From: Isoetes taiwanensis
Taxonomy: Eukaryota > Streptophyta > Lycopodiopsida > Isoetales > Isoetaceae
Direction: 5' to 3'
Assembly: GCA_021234155.1 (NCBI GenBank)
Contig: JAJEKV010000001.1
Coordinates: forward strand, 58,001-122,000
DNA: 64,000 nucleotides
Position numbers and translations under genes: made by a program. Under the pieces are notes generated by a model. That model was given only the letters and a program-made list of their open reading frames with translations, was not told where the DNA came from and did not search any database. Below are positions 45,601 to 59,121 of the stretch, piece after piece (positions within the stretch are counted from its first letter, which is position 1; each line of letters opens with the position of its first letter).

Positions 45601-48429
45601 GTCCAAGACAATAAGTACAGGTCTATGTTAATTCAAAATGGTTGTCACAAAATACTAAAGTTTTCAAATATTTCCATAACATATCCCCAACGTTACCACA
45701 TATAAATGGGAGGTTGTTACCACATATAAATGGGAGGTTGTTTTTATATGAGCTTATATCACTATAGAAATATCTGGTGCAGGCTGCAAGGCTTCAAGAA
45801 GAAGTCACATTGTAGATGGAAGGCCTATTTATATATTGGAAGCCAACTGTGTATTTGTTGCATATCGTAAGGAAGGTTTTCTTGACCCTAAAGAATAGAG
45901 CCATATAAGCATTTGACCCTGTCAAGCGCTTCGATGAGGGGACAGGATCCCATGCCTGGGCATACCCCATGAAATATCCATGCATCTAACAGCCCAAATT
46001 TAATATAACAATACATGATCCCAAATTAGTTACGAAATGCCAAGCAGCATTTTCTAAAGAGCAACACATATTCACCTACCATTTATAAAAGCTGGAATAC
46101 CAACTTCAGGTCATTAAATAAATAGATGTACATGTTCCACATTTTTTTGGAATAACACAAAAAATATTATTACCCTAAGAGGATGTGGTGGCTTGAATGT
46201 CTGAACACAGTCTATCTATGGTTTTGACATTTGACATCCAAAACCTGCATAAATACAACACCAAAATAGGGATTGGCCTAAATAGAGAATGGACACAATT
46301 AGAACTTCCTGTGACCTGCAATAAGAAATTACCAGGCAGTCCAAGGCACAAATGAAGGAGGTCCCATACCTTGTAGAAGTGCCAAGTTCAAAGCGTTTAT
46401 ACCAAAGGTGGAGATGGAGGAGACTAAGATATCTACAATACTCTAGTAATAACACAAAGCTCTGCCAGCATCTCAGACCGAAGGCACTTTCTCACCATCC
46501 TATGGAGCAAAGCATCAAATTTTGCCAAGGGCAAAGATCAAGGAAACAAAAAATGAATAGTAGGACCAAATACCAAACAGATTGTAGTCTCCAGTTGTAG
46601 GTAATAACTTCCTAGCATCAAATCATCCAAAAGCATTTGATCATCAATCTATCTAAGCAGTTAAAAAGATGCTACAGAATGTGGCAAGGAGCAAGTGAAA
46701 ACAAAAAAATTCCCAAGCTATTTTTTGCACTGTTGCAGGTATCTTTGAGATGAATATAGCTCTTTCAAAAACTACAATCAAAGAATGCATGAGCAAGTAT
46801 TAACATGGAGAAAGGTAAAATATCAAGCAGAGTTCCACTGGATCATGCAACTTAGGGAAACGGTCCGGCACCAGTAAATTTTGGCCCAAATGTGATTCCA
46901 AATTTGAAAAAGCGACTTAGTCTGCACCAAAGAACCCAAAATAAAATATGAACAGTTCTGCAGCAAGGTATTTTCGTACCAATGGAGTCACTACCAGCCA
47001 TGGATTCTTCTGTATGCAAGTTCCGTCGGCCATCAATAACAGTGCAACTTACAATAGCGGCCCTGCTTTGGAGGATCTTACGCTAAACCTTGTGACTATG
47101 CCTGATTTGGAAAATGCAGAAATTTGCAAGTAAATTTATGTGCATAAATGAATCCTTATATGATTATTCGGTTTGAGTGGTCTCACCAGAGCAGAGATGG
47201 AACTTGCAGGTAAACGGACTCGCTGTAGAGAAATAAGCCATGGCTTCCACTACCAAGAAAATAAACGAATCCATGAATACGACACTTTATCATAGATAGA
47301 AACTCAGACAAAATGAGAACTCAGGCCAACCTGCCAGATCTACGTGAGCAAATACCCTAGACAGAAAGAATACAAAAACACGAAATGGAAGGATAAAACA
47401 TACTTCACTGAAGCTAGTTGACTGGGCATATAAAGAAGCCTGCTATGCACAAAAAACAACGCTCCATTGCTGCAGCTTAGCTTGAAAATGTTGAACTTCG
47501 AATTTAAGAAGATAGGACCGAAAACAGAGATGAAACTTTGCACAAAAAGACGGATTTGTGGATTTGAATGCCCCACAAAAGCAAAAATGCTTGCTGCACA
47601 GAACTTGTTGCAGAGATGAAACCGTGTAGAGCCCAGCTCCTTTGCTTCACGAACCTCTGCTTCAGCACATGCCGTCCTACACCAAGCCATCGCACTAATG
47701 GCAAACATGTTGAGATTTGGATTATTGTTTGCTCACAAAGAAAGAAAAACATGACAGTTACCTGCTGAAGATCTTTAAGAATCCGCCCTGTAGTAAGCCC
47801 AAAGTCTCCAGAAATTTTGCAAGCACAAATGCTCCAGGAAAATCTAACCTTCTGTAGCAAAGCTTAGCGTGGGAAATCCGTCAAGTAGGAAGCCCCAAAT
47901 TCTAATGTCAGATCTGCATGCACATCCTTGGCTTTTAAGAAATAATGGCCTTCTTGCTTGTTGAAAATGCTTCTCACATCCTAAATCCAATCTGATTCCA
48001 TCCACTGCGTCTCTTCCCCCTGTATTTACATTTGCTTTGCATATTTGCAGCATTTCTCTTGCCTTTGCCTAAATCTCACATAAAAAAAAGGCCACTTTCC
48101 ATTTCAATCCGCTCAAAGCCGCAGGTTAAAGCTGTTCTTGCCTCGCTCAGAGCTCAAACATTCTTGCCTTCACAAAAGATCTTGAATCTCTGACTTATGG
48201 CAGAGGAATGATAGAGGGGAGAGGAAAGAAAAAACGCTCCCCTCCAAAGAAAACGTAAGGCATTGTCGGTGGAAAACAGGGACGGAGAGAGGGAAAATTC
48301 CGGAAAACAAAAAGTACGCCGGAAATACTTTTTAGACGTCAAAAATCACGCTTTTCGCCGGAAAAAGCGTGAGCGCCGGCGTTACACCGGCGTGAGCCAG
48401 AATCCCCAAAAACATTTTAAGTAAGTAGA
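44703..48429 (-). mobile_element. Helitron unit C, 3727 bp
   Basis: Minus strand: 5' TCTACTTACTTAAAATG at 48429, 3' hairpin GCCCGGC-AAC-GCCGGGC (44732-44716), ACCCGTTTA, CTAG (44706-44703). Its 3' 850 bp contain further decayed hairpin-like copies near 45013, 45288 and 45553. Frames at 47340-47708 and 47504-47860 (minus) overlap each other and have no motif. No coding gene is supported. Confidence 0.8.
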
Positions 48430-51400
48430 CTAGTAAACGTGTGCCCGGCGTTGCCGGGCTAATATCCTAACATGTGTTTTTACTTGATTTTTAATGTCCA
48501 TCGCTATTTTTATTGTGTATGAACAGTTATGAAACTTGTGCATTTGAAACATGTGTTGATTCTACTGCTTCTAAATAACAAAGATATCTGCTCTGAAGTA
48601 ATACTTGCTTCATAAACCAAGCAACCTTCTACAAAGCCTTATTACTTGTAATATATTTAAGGAAAATGGTGGCACATGCTTAATGGATGAGAAAAAGATC
48701 CACTACTAATGTGCCTGCTGTGATGTAAAAATGAAGCAACAAAAGACACTTTATTACAAAAGGCTAATTTACCTCCATAATCGGCCTGCATACAATTAAA
48801 CCCTTCTTCAGCGGCCTGCTAAATCTGTGTGCCCAAAACATAGGTAAACATGAAAAAATCCGTTATCTATGCTTTTCAACTGATGCAAACATATGGAAGC
48901 TCTTTAGTAGAAGAAATTCTTATTTCTATTATAAAATGGAAGGCTCCACAGCCACGACATGTTGCATGATGGCTATGAGTCCCATAAGTGCTTAATATGA
49001 CAATAGAAGCTGTGGACCTATGATTGGCAAACTTGGCCATGACAACTCTAACCCATCGCAGAATCGGCTTAGCCCAATTACTACATCGAATTCACATCAA
49101 CCCATGGTTAGGGCTACTAAAACACCATCAACAAACAGTATGCCTAATAAGATTATAAAAATGTCGGAGGCCTTTTCTAGCCTATTAAGCTTCTCATCAA
49201 AGATCTGGAGATGAAAATCAGTGGGAAATACAAAGGCAAGCATTACACAAACTGTGCTACCAACCACAAAAATAAAAGCACTGAATCTTGATACAGATGC
49301 TTGCCAATCATGCATGCAACTCTAACTTGCCAATAGAATACTTTACCGATTAACAATATGAGCCTGTTTTCAAGTCCTAGCTTTTCAATTTTAAACCCCA
49401 ACCTACATGTTCTTCTATTTCTTGATTGAATACCACCTGCATACATAGATACACAATATTGTACTCGATCATTTGCCTCATGAAACAAACTATGTCTCCA
49501 TTTGTACAAAACTGAAAAAATTATATATGATAAGTATAGGGCATACGCTTCGTGAAGAATGGATTTGAGGATGCATAATCGTTCTGGTAGAACTACAAGA
49601 AGTGCAAAAACGATTAATAATGTGGTGCAAAGAGGGCTTAAGATCACCACCTTGTAAGAATTAAAAAAAGGTAATTCAAAAGCATCAATCCAAAGTATGT
49701 TACATGATGCACTTTCGTAGAGAAGCAATTGGTGCATTGCATTTTCATGGCCGGTATCGTTTTTATGTCATTCAGGTTTGTAATCATGAGCAATTAACAG
49801 CAATAATCACTATGTAGAATTTTTGGCTTCACAACTACATGACCTGTGCAACAGAGAAAAAGAGCATTCTCAAAAATCAATAGGGAGACGCCAGATACGT
49901 TTTGTACTTTCACAAATTAATATGCACCATTTTAAAAACTTTACATAATCAGATGAAAGAAGCTGGATATACACCAGAACAATTGCAGCAAAAATGAGGA
50001 AAAGGAAGATGTTTTTGTGTGGGCATTGTGAAGAACTTGCAATTGCATTTGGAATTGTTGGCACCCCTCCTAGCACAACTATTAACGCAACATGATCTGG
50101 ATAATCTGGATAAACATGAATCTGAGCTCATTATTTGGTGAACGGGCATGATTTTGCCACAAAAATTGCATAAAAATTTGATCTTACTGCTGTTGGAGGA
50201 GTCATCAGACTTGACAGAATCTCATCCTCTAAGAAACACAATGCAATCTGAAGGATTTACCTCAACGTTTTTCGTATTTTCATGGCCTAATACTCCTTGC
50301 CGAACTCGTTTACTGCAAATAACACTTCAAGCTGCAAAAATAGAAGCAGATAAGTAATGTAATATGCTTTAAGCTCCAGCTACAGAGGCTGAAGTAAAAA
50401 AAACTTGCTTGTGGCATCCGAAAGAGACATGTCATAATAAGACAATTAGTTTACGTGTTTGAATTCAGTAGTACATCCTCAAAATAATTCTCAGAACTTA
50501 TATGAAGGTAAGCCAAAACAATTCAGAGTCGTATGACCGACCATACTTTTGAAACCCTGCACAAAATGTATCTTCCCAGAGGCAAAGGAATCTTTATGGA
50601 ATGCTGCAGGTTGGACTGTATGACTTTTGTCACAAAACAAAAGCTTTATGTTCATGATTCAAGTTCTAGGCGAGATGGTAGGAGAGGAAGGGATGACACA
50701 ATGTTAGTTGTGACATGAAGATCAATAGAACTTTAACGCAAAAATTACCTAATCTCTGACCCATACTCAAAAGCCTGATCAGAGAAAACAAATGTGACAT
50801 TAAGATCAATAGAACAGCAATGCAAATGTGACCTAATCTGACCCATACTCCAAAGCATGATCAGAGAAAATAAATAAATCATGAAAGGCTCACAATACTT
50901 TAGATAGCAAAAATTAACCTTATGCATGCTGAAAAGACAGAATGTGCAGCCTCACTGGCAATCAAGAGATGATTCAAAATGGCTTGTCGAATCTCCAATG
51001 TGCAAGTAGACTGATGTCTTCCTTTTCCACCCACCCAATTTGCAGTGAGACAACATGAAGTGAATGTAGACAAATAGATAGTACCTCATGTGACAACCTA
51101 CGGTCAAAATTCAAAGCACAATTAATAGCTATTTCATGGGCAGAAACTACATGGCTTTTAATAGCAGCTCCAAAATGCAATCCTAGGCCAAAATAGAACT
51201 AACAGAAATAAGGGTACTTTTATGCAGTTATAATAGCATAAGTAGAGGCCTCATTCATCAGTAGAATAGATTGCAGCCTCAAAGCATCAAATGCATTTTC
51301 TCAAATGCTATAATATATGATGAATTCGGAAGCTAATGAATATAAAGCACGACAAAACTTCATCCTTACTTGGGACGCTTCCAATAAATACTCTTGTCTA

Positions 51401-52979
51401 GAAGCTTCTAAGGCAAATACTTCTAAACTGAACTCTCTTAACAAAACAATGCGAAAAGAGGAAAGAGAATGAAGTCGCACTGTGTTCATAGCTACAATCT
51501 ACCTTGTTCCAATGGGGAGCATAAACACAAGGGAAAGCACATTGGATGAAATAAATTACATCAATTGCTAAGATAGAAGGAAAGATGCCAACAAATATGA
51601 TCAGGCAGAGGCGCAGCAGCAGATTAGATACCCCTGTGCACAAAGGAGGACTTGAAGAGCAATCATATGAAACACATGAATTTTAAAGAATGCAAGGTAG
51701 ATTCGAGTTAACTTGTATAACAACACTTGAAAGCAATGGCAGATCTAGAGCAGAGATTCTAAATACTTTAATAAATGCCTCTAAACATTATAGATAATAT
51801 AGAAATTTGCAGGTGGTAACGTGGACTCAACCTCCAATAAAATGTAAAAACAGGACTAATAAGTGCAACTGATTCTTAAATATGTAGTGACGTCAAAAAG
51901 GAATACCTTCTTAGAGCAGCCCTTGTCCCATTGTTCCATTCAACAGTCCGCTCCAATAATGATGTCATTGCAAGGAAAAAAAACTCAGCTGGAAGTTGGA
52001 GCAGTTATATATTACTCAAAGCAATCCAAGCAGAGTTGAAAACAAAAATGCAATTGCGTTTGCTGTGTTCAAAAAGAAGGATCTACCTTGCTCAACTTTA
52101 GGCTGACAAATCAAAGATCCAGCCCTTGTTCGTTGAAGAACAAAAGCCCGAAAAGCATTGACAAATGATCTGTAGATTTGTAGAGATAAAGGCTCAGCCG
52201 AGAAAAAGGACATCTAAATTATGACATAAAAAAAAGAACAGACAGAATGAAAGAGAAGTAGGTGGTCGAAGCCCTTGAATGTCTCACCAAATAGAGATAA
52301 ATAAGGACTTTGAATCTTCTGTTTACCTTGAACTGTGAATCGGTGGCAATCAAAATGCAAACAACAAAATCTTTAAGCTTGCTTTCGTCCTAAACTCCAG
52401 GAGACAAACTGACATCATGGTGCGCTGATTCCATCTGGCGCAAGACTGGAGGGCAGCAGACCCATATTCGAAATATAAAAGTCCCCGTTTGAGGCTAGAA
52501 GTATAGGGTACCTGCAGAATAAATACGGTATGCTTCAATTCAGAAAAACTACATGCAGAATGAACCACAGTATCTGCATGCTTCAATTCGGTGGTCCAAG
52601 AAACCACATAAGGAGATGGCACAGCATTGGGTTTGTACCTGAAAAAAAATCGGCAAGGAGGAGCCGATTTGATGCAGATCTGGAAAATGCAGGTCTGAGA
52701 GGCAACCCATCCGAGGTAACGCCAAGTCAAAATGCCGCATCACCGCCCAGTGCAAGGAAAAAAATAGCATGCAAGTTCCGTCAGCCATATCGGGATGGAA
52801 GAAAAGAAATTCGTATGCAGCCTAACCCTAACCCGAGTGCTTCCTCAGCCGGAAAAGAAATACGATGACACAAAAAATGAAACATGAAGATGTAACGCCG
52901 GAAAAAGCGTAACATCCGGCGGCCGGAAAAGGGACACCGGCGTGAGAGAGAAAGGGCAAAAACTTTTTAAGTAAGTAGA
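48430..52979 (-). mobile_element. Helitron unit B, 4550 bp
   Basis: Minus strand: 5' TCTACTTACTTAAAAAG at 52979, 3' hairpin GCCCGGC-AAC-GCCGGGC (48459-48443), ACACGTTTA, CTAG (48433-48430). It shares interior DNA with unit A: 49307-49690 matches 53573-53960, 50282-50356 matches 56770-56845, and the 5' 150 bp (52828-52979) are nearly identical to 57284-57434. The interior has only short frames without motifs (for example 49243-49737 minus, 52350-52730 minus). Confidence 0.85.
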
Positions 52980-55900
52980 CTAGTAAACGGGTGCCCGGCG
53001 TTGCCGGGCATAAGTAGCAGCGCGTATTTCTATAGAGCTTCAATGTAAAAGTGATCTTTTAGGCGAGTTACAACAATTTATGACTTAAATAACAAGACAT
53101 TAAGACACCAACACATACCTCCAACACATTCCTCATTGCTAATTCCATTTGGAAGTACCACGACCTATTTCTACACTATGTGAGCAGGCCTTTACTTACC
53201 ATCTTAAAAGGAGTGCTATACTTGCGAGTAGAAACATGTATAGAACACACATAACACATGGATGACAAAAATTGGAGTGTTATAAAGCCGGATTGTTTTT
53301 CATCATTGCGGTGACAAAAATTGAAGAGTTACAAAGCCCGGGTTATGCGCTCATCATTGCAAGCTGGCATGTATTACCTTACATCATTGATGTATATGCG
53401 GGATCGTCAATATAGATAATACAAACCCGGTGGCGAATAAAACATCCTAATATCTCTTACGCATTTACTCAAATTAGGATCAATAAGCATTCACGCCACA
53501 AATTTGCGAGAAGAAAAAAGGGGATAAAAGATTTCTAGACCAATTCGCCTCCTGCTCATATATACGACCGGTCATGCATGCGACTCTAACTTGCCAATAG
53601 AATACTTTACCAGATTAACAATGTGAACACGTTTTCAAATCAAGGCTTTTCAATTTCAACTCCTTGCGGCTCAAACCTACATGTTTTATTTCTTGATTGA
53701 ATACCCGCATATATAGATACACAATATTGTACTCAATCAATCTGCGTCATGAAACAAACTATGCCTCCATTTATACTGAAGCGCAACAACTTACATATGA
53801 TAAAGCGTGGGGCATACGCTTCATGAAGAATTTTGAGGATGTATAGTCGTTCTAGTAGGGCGCAAGAAGTGCGAAAATGACTGATAATGTGGTGCAAGAA
53901 AAGGACTTAAGATTCATCACCAACTCGCTTTATAAGCATTAAGAAAAAGTAAATTAAAAGCATCAATCCAAAGTATGCTACGACCGCATCAACTGCTAAA
54001 TTCTTAGTTCTTAATCGGGAAGATGTTCGAGAAAGGTACATGAAAGAATATTGCAACAAACAAAACGCGAAATGCGACTATAAGCCACGGAATGCGGTTA
54101 TAGAGATAAAAAAGGCATGATGCACAGCATAGTGTCGATTTCTCTAGCACCTCAATATGCAAGAAGTCGTCTCAACTTCCACAAAACCGTATTTGGTGTG
54201 CAAGGACTTGATTACCCTTTTTATTCAAGGGAAATAGAAGCAATATAGCCAGGAGAAAGGGCTCCACTTAAGTAAAAAAAGTAGAAGCAATATAGCGGAG
54301 AAAGGGCTCCCCGGTGGTAAATGTCATTGATCAAGTGCCTGGACCCAATTCAATCCGTGAGAATAAATTGATCTTTTCAAAGCATTCATAGGCATCAAAT
54401 TACTTTGGTAAATAAACCTGGTGAGGATGAGCATCCCAAACATAGAATTACATATAATCAAGCCAAGTCACACATAACAAACTCTCAACAAAGAAGTCAA
54501 CAAATTTGTCTATTATCTCCCCGGTTTCGCAAATCAGCGAAGCGAGCGAGAACATCATATTGAAAAATAATAGAAGCGGTAGCTTACATGAAATTGCTCG
54601 TTGCTCATCATCCGCGCGGTTCCAACTCAATTGATGGGGGAGAGAGAGACCGCATCATCTTGTATTCCGGTGACACTATTAAATGTAAGAATACAAATAA
54701 TCAATACATCTTAAAAGAGATTCATTTATCTCAAAGTGCAACAATAGACCACTAACATGCAAAAAGGAAACCTTCAAAATGTAGCACTTAGGGTTGGCTT
54801 GTATAACCTCGATTATGGTCATATAATAACTCTAAGGTAGCTTGTTTGAATCTTTGGCTTGATGAATCAAACCAAGAGCTTGAGCTTGCTAGCTCTGATT
54901 AATACCGACACCAAGTCTCTAGCTTCGGTATGGGTCTGAGACTATAATGTAGAAATACATCGAGGAAAGAAGATAATCTATTGAGAATTTTTCAAGAGAA
55001 GAACATACTCTTCAAGCAAGCCGTGCTTTAAAGCACGAGGAAAAATACAACTATTCGCTCTCATCATCACTGCCAAAGCAGGATGTTGCTATTGATGAAA
55101 AAACACAAAGCGCAACAGTAGAAAGCAAATAGTTGAAAAACACGGAATAGAAATGCGGCAAATGCCCCCTGGAATAGAAATCTTTGCAAATGCCAAGATG
55201 TAACACCCTCCAATAATAGAAATACCCAAAATAAGATGGACATAAGTTTCCATATGGACATAAGATGGACATAAGAAATAACTTACCCCATGCACATAAT
55301 AATTGAGACATTGCAACCACCCAAAAGATAGATAGGAGTTAATAGCTAAATCGTGTACTTTATTCTTGTACATCAAGTCCTTAAGTTCCTAACAACGGAT
55401 TATTCAATAAAAATCATACGGATAAAAGAAGCATCACAAAAATAGCATCTCACGAAATCCTCCCCCGCGGGGGTCTTGAAGCGACTATATCCAACCTACG
55501 GTGTAGTCTGCAAAATCTCATTGATGCATCAAGAATCGTTTCAAGAATCACTATCTACATCTGTTGCAACCAATATCTTCTTCAAAATTTGTGAGTCCGA
55601 TTTGGAGTCCCAAGACCCACCGATTTGGAGAAAAGCGAAGTACCATAATTTAGAGGAAATACCGAAAGATGTCTTGATGACAAAAGATTGTAGCGCAATC
55701 ACGGAATGCCTTTTCTGGCTATGGCTTCAACTCAGCCTTCAAGACTTAAAAGAGTTCATAGAAGAGTTCCCCATGACCTAGAAATTCAGAGAATAGATAA
55801 AGAAATTGGCTCCAAAAACTCTTTCATTAAACTACATCAAAATTGCAGCGCCAGGTTGTTAGATAAATCTAAAAATGCATGCCTCAAAAAATGGAGAAGC

Positions 55901-57434
55901 AAGAATTTAATCCTTTTTTGGCTGCTTTTCTCTCGAAAAATGGGTTATGGAAAAAGATGATGTGGACCAAAGACTATCTTACAAGCGCCATGCCATTGAA
56001 GCTCCAGCCCCTCGCTATACGGGATATAACAACCGCAAGCAGCGTAAATCAACTTACGGGCAACAAACTTCATTTTTAAGAGGCGGCAAAAGTAAGTATC
56101 TGAGGCCTCTTTTCGGCTACTTTTCTTGAAAAAAAAAAGGCTTTGAAAAGAAAGAAGATATAATTCGTAAATCAATTTACACGATGCTCCAACCTATTTG
56201 AAGCTCCAAGCCTTCTGCTATCCGGGGGTTCTAATAACTGCAAGCTGCAAGCCGTCGGAACTACAATAGAAGAGAATGGCACTGAAAAAACCACGTTTTG
56301 TTTGCAAAGAGGCGTAGAAATTTTGATGTTGTCTACCTGATGTTGAATCTGAAGTTCCAACCTGCTATCCAGCCTGCTATCCGGCCGGGTAGGAGCCTTC
56401 TTCAGACGGAATGGAGGAGAGTGAGATAATACGTCTCCGCAGGTTTAATAAAAAACACATCTAATAATCGGTAAGGAATCACCTGCTATAAATATCTACA
56501 GATTAGATTCTGTTTAACTTAACAGACATGCATCTGAAACATATAATTGGCAAAACCCCCAAAATACATCTGCAAATACATCTTCCATACCCCCAAAATT
56601 ATAACATCGGGATTGTTTCGCTGGCAGAATTAATTGTGTGCCCCAAGATTTCTAGTCGCAGAAATAGGTATAGATTCTTCATAGCTTTCTATTCTGAGCC
56701 TGGATAGCTTTCTGCCTAAAACATACCAAGATGCATTTGAGGAAAAAACTTACCTGGATGATTTTTCGTAGCCTAATACTCATTTGCCACACTCGCTTAC
56801 TGCAAAGAACTCTTCAACCTGCAAAAAAAGAAAGAGATAAAATAAACGCTTCAAGCTCCACAGAAGGAGACGGAGGAGAAAAAAATAAACTTGAAATCCA
56901 ACTGGCGATTCCTAAACAATCGCCTAAACCTGGTTTAGGCACAAAACTCTCTCGGATTTACAATGAAATGAAAAAATGAACGAACCGGAAAGCCTTGGGA
57001 AATCTGCTATCTGATGCCGAATGAAGCTGGTAATGTCTTTGCCATTTTAGTCCTTGGCAAGAAATCATGGAAGCAAGAGGCGAATAATTGAGAGTCATAG
57101 GAGGAGAGTCTACCGGATGTCAAACCTGAAGCTTCAGGCACTAAGAGTTTGCCTCGGGCATGATTGCTCAGAGCCAGCCATTTTGCTAGTCCGATCAATG
57201 CTCTGAGTGAAAAAAAAATGCAATAGAGGGATGCGTTATGCAAACTGGAAAGAGCAGAATAGAAGGAAGCATAATGAAAACCCTAACCCGAGTGCTTCCT
57301 CAGCCGGAAAAGAAATACGCTGACACAAAAAATGAAACATGAAGATGTAACGTCGGAAAAAGCGTTACATCCGGCGGCCGGAAAGGGCACACCGGCATCA
57401 GCAAAAAGCCCAAGAAACTTTTTAAGTAAGTAGA
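52980..57434 (-). mobile_element. Helitron unit A, 4455 bp, 5' end of array
   Basis: Minus strand: 5' TCTACTTACTTAAAAAG at 57434, preceded by A (the plus strand reads AGTAGA|TAATAG), the canonical A^TC context; this is the outer 5' end of the whole array. 3' hairpin GCCCGGC-AAC-GCCGGGC (53009-52993), ACCCGTTTA, CTAG (52983-52980). The interior is related to unit B with a rearranged middle (53960-56700). A plus frame at 55476-55781 (101 codons) has no known motif. A perfect 16-bp palindrome CGTGCTTTAAAGCACG is at 55022. Confidence 0.85.
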
Positions 57435-57595
57435 TAATAGATGAAAGAGCTAAGGTTTTTTTTTTTAAGTTGTTAAACATTTGAAAAGCTTTTGTTATAA
57501 TAAAAAGTTAAAAAAGTTAGATTATTACTGCACGCTTTTAGCATTACGACTAAAAACATCTATTTATGCCCAGCAGCGCTGGGCACCATTACTAG
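57435..57595 (+). mobile_element. 3' end of a plus-strand Helitron
   Basis: Hairpin GCCCAGC-AGC-GCTGGGC (57568-57584), ACCATTA, CTAG (57592-57595), then T 57596. It has the same hairpin type as the complete element at 6910-8283. Its rightmost 161 bp are next to the 5' end of the minus-strand array, which appears inserted in it. Its own 5' end was not found. Copy 1 of the aegerolysin block (19257|19258) gives the empty site. Confidence 0.75.
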
Positions 57596-57675
57596 TAAGT
57601 GTTTGACCTTTGAAACCTTACCTTCCCAATTACATGCATCAAAAAAATTATTTGCAAACTTAAACTTGGGTGAAG

Positions 57676-57960
57676 AAGAATAGAATAGAATATGATTTTA
57701 TCGTCCACGGAGACCAACTGGCTGTGGGACCCAAGTACAAAAGAGAGAGAAAGCAGGATATTACTACCGGGATTAAAAACCCCGCCCGAAGAGTTTTTTG
57801 GAAAAACCTTAGTAGCAATAAGGATCTTTGACATCTTACCTGATTATATACATAATCACACAAGTACAATTTGAGGTTAATGTCGGACATGGGGCATAAC
57901 TGAGTCCGCGTATTCATTACCTCCCGGAGGGAATGCATAAGATAATGATGCATGAAAGAC
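57676..57960 (-). mobile_element. LINE 3' end fragment
   Basis: On the plus strand it starts AGAATAGAATAGAATATG, then TTTTATCGTCCACGGAGACCA, TGGGACCCA, GGGATTAAAAACCCCGCCCG, GGACATGGGGCATAACTGAG and ACCTCCCGGAGG. The LINE at 3163-3420 has the same words in the same order. It is 5'-truncated and inserted in the minisatellite 3' of aegerolysin copy 2. Confidence 0.75.
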
Positions 57961-58079
57961 ATTATTTGCAGAATGGGCTAACTTAATTCCAGAATGACGA
58001 TAGAATGATAGAATGAAGAGAGATGAAACGAACGATGCAAGAGCATGGATTTATGTGGACGATAATGGAGCTACCGTAT

Positions 58080-58720
58080 TCACCAAACCTGGCAACCGCT
58101 GCCATCATAACCCTCGTGGACGACACACATATTGGAACCAATGTATTCGTTACCCCAGCGGGAGTATTTCTGAGTGACACGGGAGTCGAGGGTTCTGGCT
58201 TATAGCTCGGCCGTACACTGGTAACATGCATCCCAGTACACATAAACAATCCTGGTCATCCCATTGAGCAGCAGATCAAAGGATCCCCTCGTCCGGTGGG
58301 AGAGCCTAACCGCCCTTTGTGCCGCTACTCGCATAGACTGCCCATTATATATATCTCTGCCTTGAGGAGACTGGATCTCGTCTTGGTAGTTGTAATTTCC
58401 AGGAACCCATTTTCCATATAAGGAAGCCATGGCTTCGACACTGATACACTGCCAGGGCCTATGTAGGTTATCTGCATATCAAAGTGGTTCTCCTCTCCTC
58501 CCACCTTGCATGGGACCTTGAGCTTTATTACTTGCGGTTCTAGCACATTAAACAATGTATCACATATCAGTCATATCAGTCAGTAACTTATAACCAATTC
58601 CATTACCTTGCCAGATTGGAAGATTATTTTATTTTGAACCTTACCTTGCTCTATCAGCGTTGGTCTGGCTGTAGCAACACAGACCAGCATGAAGAGAAGG
58701 AAGATGCTTCTATTCGCCAT
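58080..58720 (-). pseudogene. Aegerolysin-like pseudogene, copy 2
   Basis: Exon 1 is 58720-58645 and exon 2 starts at 58539, with GT-AG borders as in copy 1. The first ATG of copy 1 is ACG here; the second ATG (58720) remains. Three lesions break it: an extra base in the segment corresponding to WLPWGKW (near 58417-58425), a locally shifted stretch next to the SFDL motif that removes the S-G-T-E-G residues, and a stop (58200-58202) where copy 1 has Gln, about 40 codons before its end. The lost C-terminal sequence is still present downstream to 58080. Motifs still seen are SFDLLLNG and YVYWDACYQC. Non-functional as read. Confidence 0.8.
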
Positions 58721-58757
58721 AGCCGTTCTGATTTGATGTGGGTTTATGAACCCCTTC

Positions 58758-58765
58758 ATTTTATA
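58758..58765 (-). promoter_or_regulatory. TATA box of aegerolysin copy 2
   Basis: TATAAAAT on the minus strand, 38 bases before the remaining ATG, in a region conserved with copy 1 (CTATGTGT, GATAAG, CACAATTCCAAGGGGATGG). Confidence 0.5.
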
Positions 58766-58938
58766 CTGCTCCATCCCCTTGGAATTGTGGTGCAAATTTG
58801 TCCACGATAAGCTCTTATCTATGTGTATTATAGCCTTTTTTTACTATTAATTTTGTCAATGGGCCTGGCATTCCCATGTGAAAACGGTGTGCATAGATAG
58901 AGACGCTTGAACATGGCATGATTTCTATCAGATAACAT

Positions 58939-59121
58939 CCATCGCGGTAAATGTCGGACGCTGACATGTTATACCCAGCCTTAAATGGCAAAAAATCCGC
59001 TAAGTCCACAAAAACGCCGTGTAATTTTTTTTAGGCGTGGCTATAACATGTCAAACACACGGATATACCACGGATATGCCCGTGGGTATAACATGTCAGC
59101 GTCTGATATTTACTGCGCTCC
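58939..59121. mobile_element. 183-bp MITE, Mutator type
   Basis: Ends are 38-bp terminal inverted repeats (58939-58976 and 59084-59121; shared core GACGCTGACATGTTATACCC, about 30 of 38 positions alike). It is flanked by 9-bp direct repeats AGATAACAT (58930-58938 and 59122-59130). A 9-bp duplication is typical of Mutator-like elements. It has no coding capacity. It sits between the head-to-head promoters of aegerolysin copies 2 and 3; copy 1 lacks it. Confidence 0.75.

Noticed and set aside
9937-57434. An autonomous Helitron with Rep/helicase
   Set aside because: No HHYHY-type replication initiator motif or helicase Walker motif was found in any frame inspected, including unit E, the richest in coding relics.
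58023-58205. Plus-strand frame of 60 codons in copy 2
   Set aside because: Antisense to the decayed aegerolysin C-terminus.
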